A stretch of DNA of 6,129 nucleotides. It comes from Candidatus Woesearchaeota archaeon. Lineage in GTDB: Archaea > Nanobdellota > Nanobdellia > Woesearchaeales > ARS49. Below the pieces are notes generated by a model, which searched no databases, had not been told where the DNA came from, and was given only the letters and a program-made list of their open reading frames with translations. The DNA lies in contig JACQMZ010000076.1 in NCBI GenBank assembly GCA_016203345.1, forward strand, positions 1-6,129, in the 5' to 3' direction. Below, piece after piece: positions 6,023 to 6,129 of the stretch (its first letter is position 1; the number at the start of each line of letters is the position of its first letter). The translations under genes and the position numbers were made by a program.

Positions 6023-6069
6023 GAATTTTGCGAACTCCCTCGCTTGCGCTCGGTCGTTCAGCAAAATTC
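6023..6069. repeat. 13-bp stem inverted repeat with one bulge
   Basis: GAATTTTGC (6023-6031) pairs with GCAAAATTC (6061-6069). After a bulged A (6060), GAAC (6032-6035) pairs with GTTC (6056-6059). The loop is 20 nt, as in the hairpin at 5883-5930, and both share a TTTTGC...AGCAAAA core. This suggests a small local hairpin family or a terminator for an upstream gene beyond the edge. Confidence 0.6.
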
Positions 6070-6129
6070 ACAATATTTGTAAGTGAATTACTACGGGAGC
6101 TTTGTGACTACGTTAAGATAAGGTACTAA

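Larger units (their letters stand above)
5838..6129. other. Repeat-rich intergenic region without a convincing gene
   Basis: All minus-strand frames entering from the right edge stop within about 40 nt, and no plus-strand frame of useful length is seen. I see no tRNA-like cloverleaf. The region holds the TATA box at 5869-5876, part of the inverted repeat at the start site, two long-stem hairpins (5883-5930, 6023-6069) and copies of GCGAACTC. A short minus-strand frame ending in TAG near 6091 could be the tail of a gene lying beyond the edge, but this cannot be judged. Confidence 0.6.

Noticed and set aside
6041..6059. Resemblance to a cloning-vector origin flank (TGCGCTCGGTCGTTC)
   Set aside because: From memory about 15 nt match pUC-type sequence, but the similarity ends there and the bases sit inside a local hairpin shared with its surroundings, so vector contamination is unlikely.
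5941..6069. Possible tRNA or other structured RNA gene
   Set aside because: No acceptor or T-arm consensus and no cloverleaf can be drawn; only isolated hairpins are seen.
1..6129. CRISPR array, insertion sequence or integrase attachment site
   Set aside because: No regularly spaced repeats, no transposase or integrase coding sequence, and no terminal repeats around a mobile gene.

Overview
The window looks like archaeal chromosome, most likely from a DPANN lineage such as Woesearchaeota or Pacearchaeota. This is inferred from three things: TTTAAATA-type TATA boxes placed exactly where archaeal ones sit; a class III (type IV pilin-like) signal of the KKAQVTVF type on a Cys-containing protein of a kind I recall from those genomes; and a giant secreted Ig-repeat protein with a Cys-rich C-terminal block. 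The lineage call is recall plus inference and was not searched.

Layout. (1) 1-2847, minus: a secreted or surface multi-domain protein, 949 codons visible, running off the left edge. It has a Sec signal peptide, four Ig-like repeats, many N-glycosylation sequons, a hydrophobic helical segment and a Cys-rich tail. (2) 2848-3162, plus: two tandem paralogous 36-residue proteins (21 of 36 residues identical). Each has its own TATA box exactly 31 nt before its ATG, so both are predicted to be leaderless. The second overlaps, tail to tail by 23 nt, the next gene. (3) 3140-3640, minus: a PIN-domain nuclease (VapC-like) with no recognisable antitoxin. (4) 3637-5793, minus: a 718-residue class III-signal surface protein with an EF-hand-like loop and a four-Cys carboxypeptidase-regulatory-like module. 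It overlaps the PIN gene by ATGA, so the two are probably translationally coupled. (5) 5794-6129: leader, promoter and intergenic DNA dense in inverted repeats, with no convincing gene.

How it fits together. The two large proteins are both exported and rich in Cys pairs and glycosylation sequons, so they may contribute to one cell-surface assembly. The PIN nuclease is made from the same message as the class III protein. The two small proteins lie between the two minus-strand units and face the other way. Any read-through from the PIN gene into the giant gene would be antisense to both.

The most unusual points are the small-protein pair, whose 3' ends are far more conserved in DNA than the rest and overprint the PIN C-terminus; the coupling of a lone PIN nuclease to a surface protein; and the repeat-dense promoter region with mutually exclusive hairpins.
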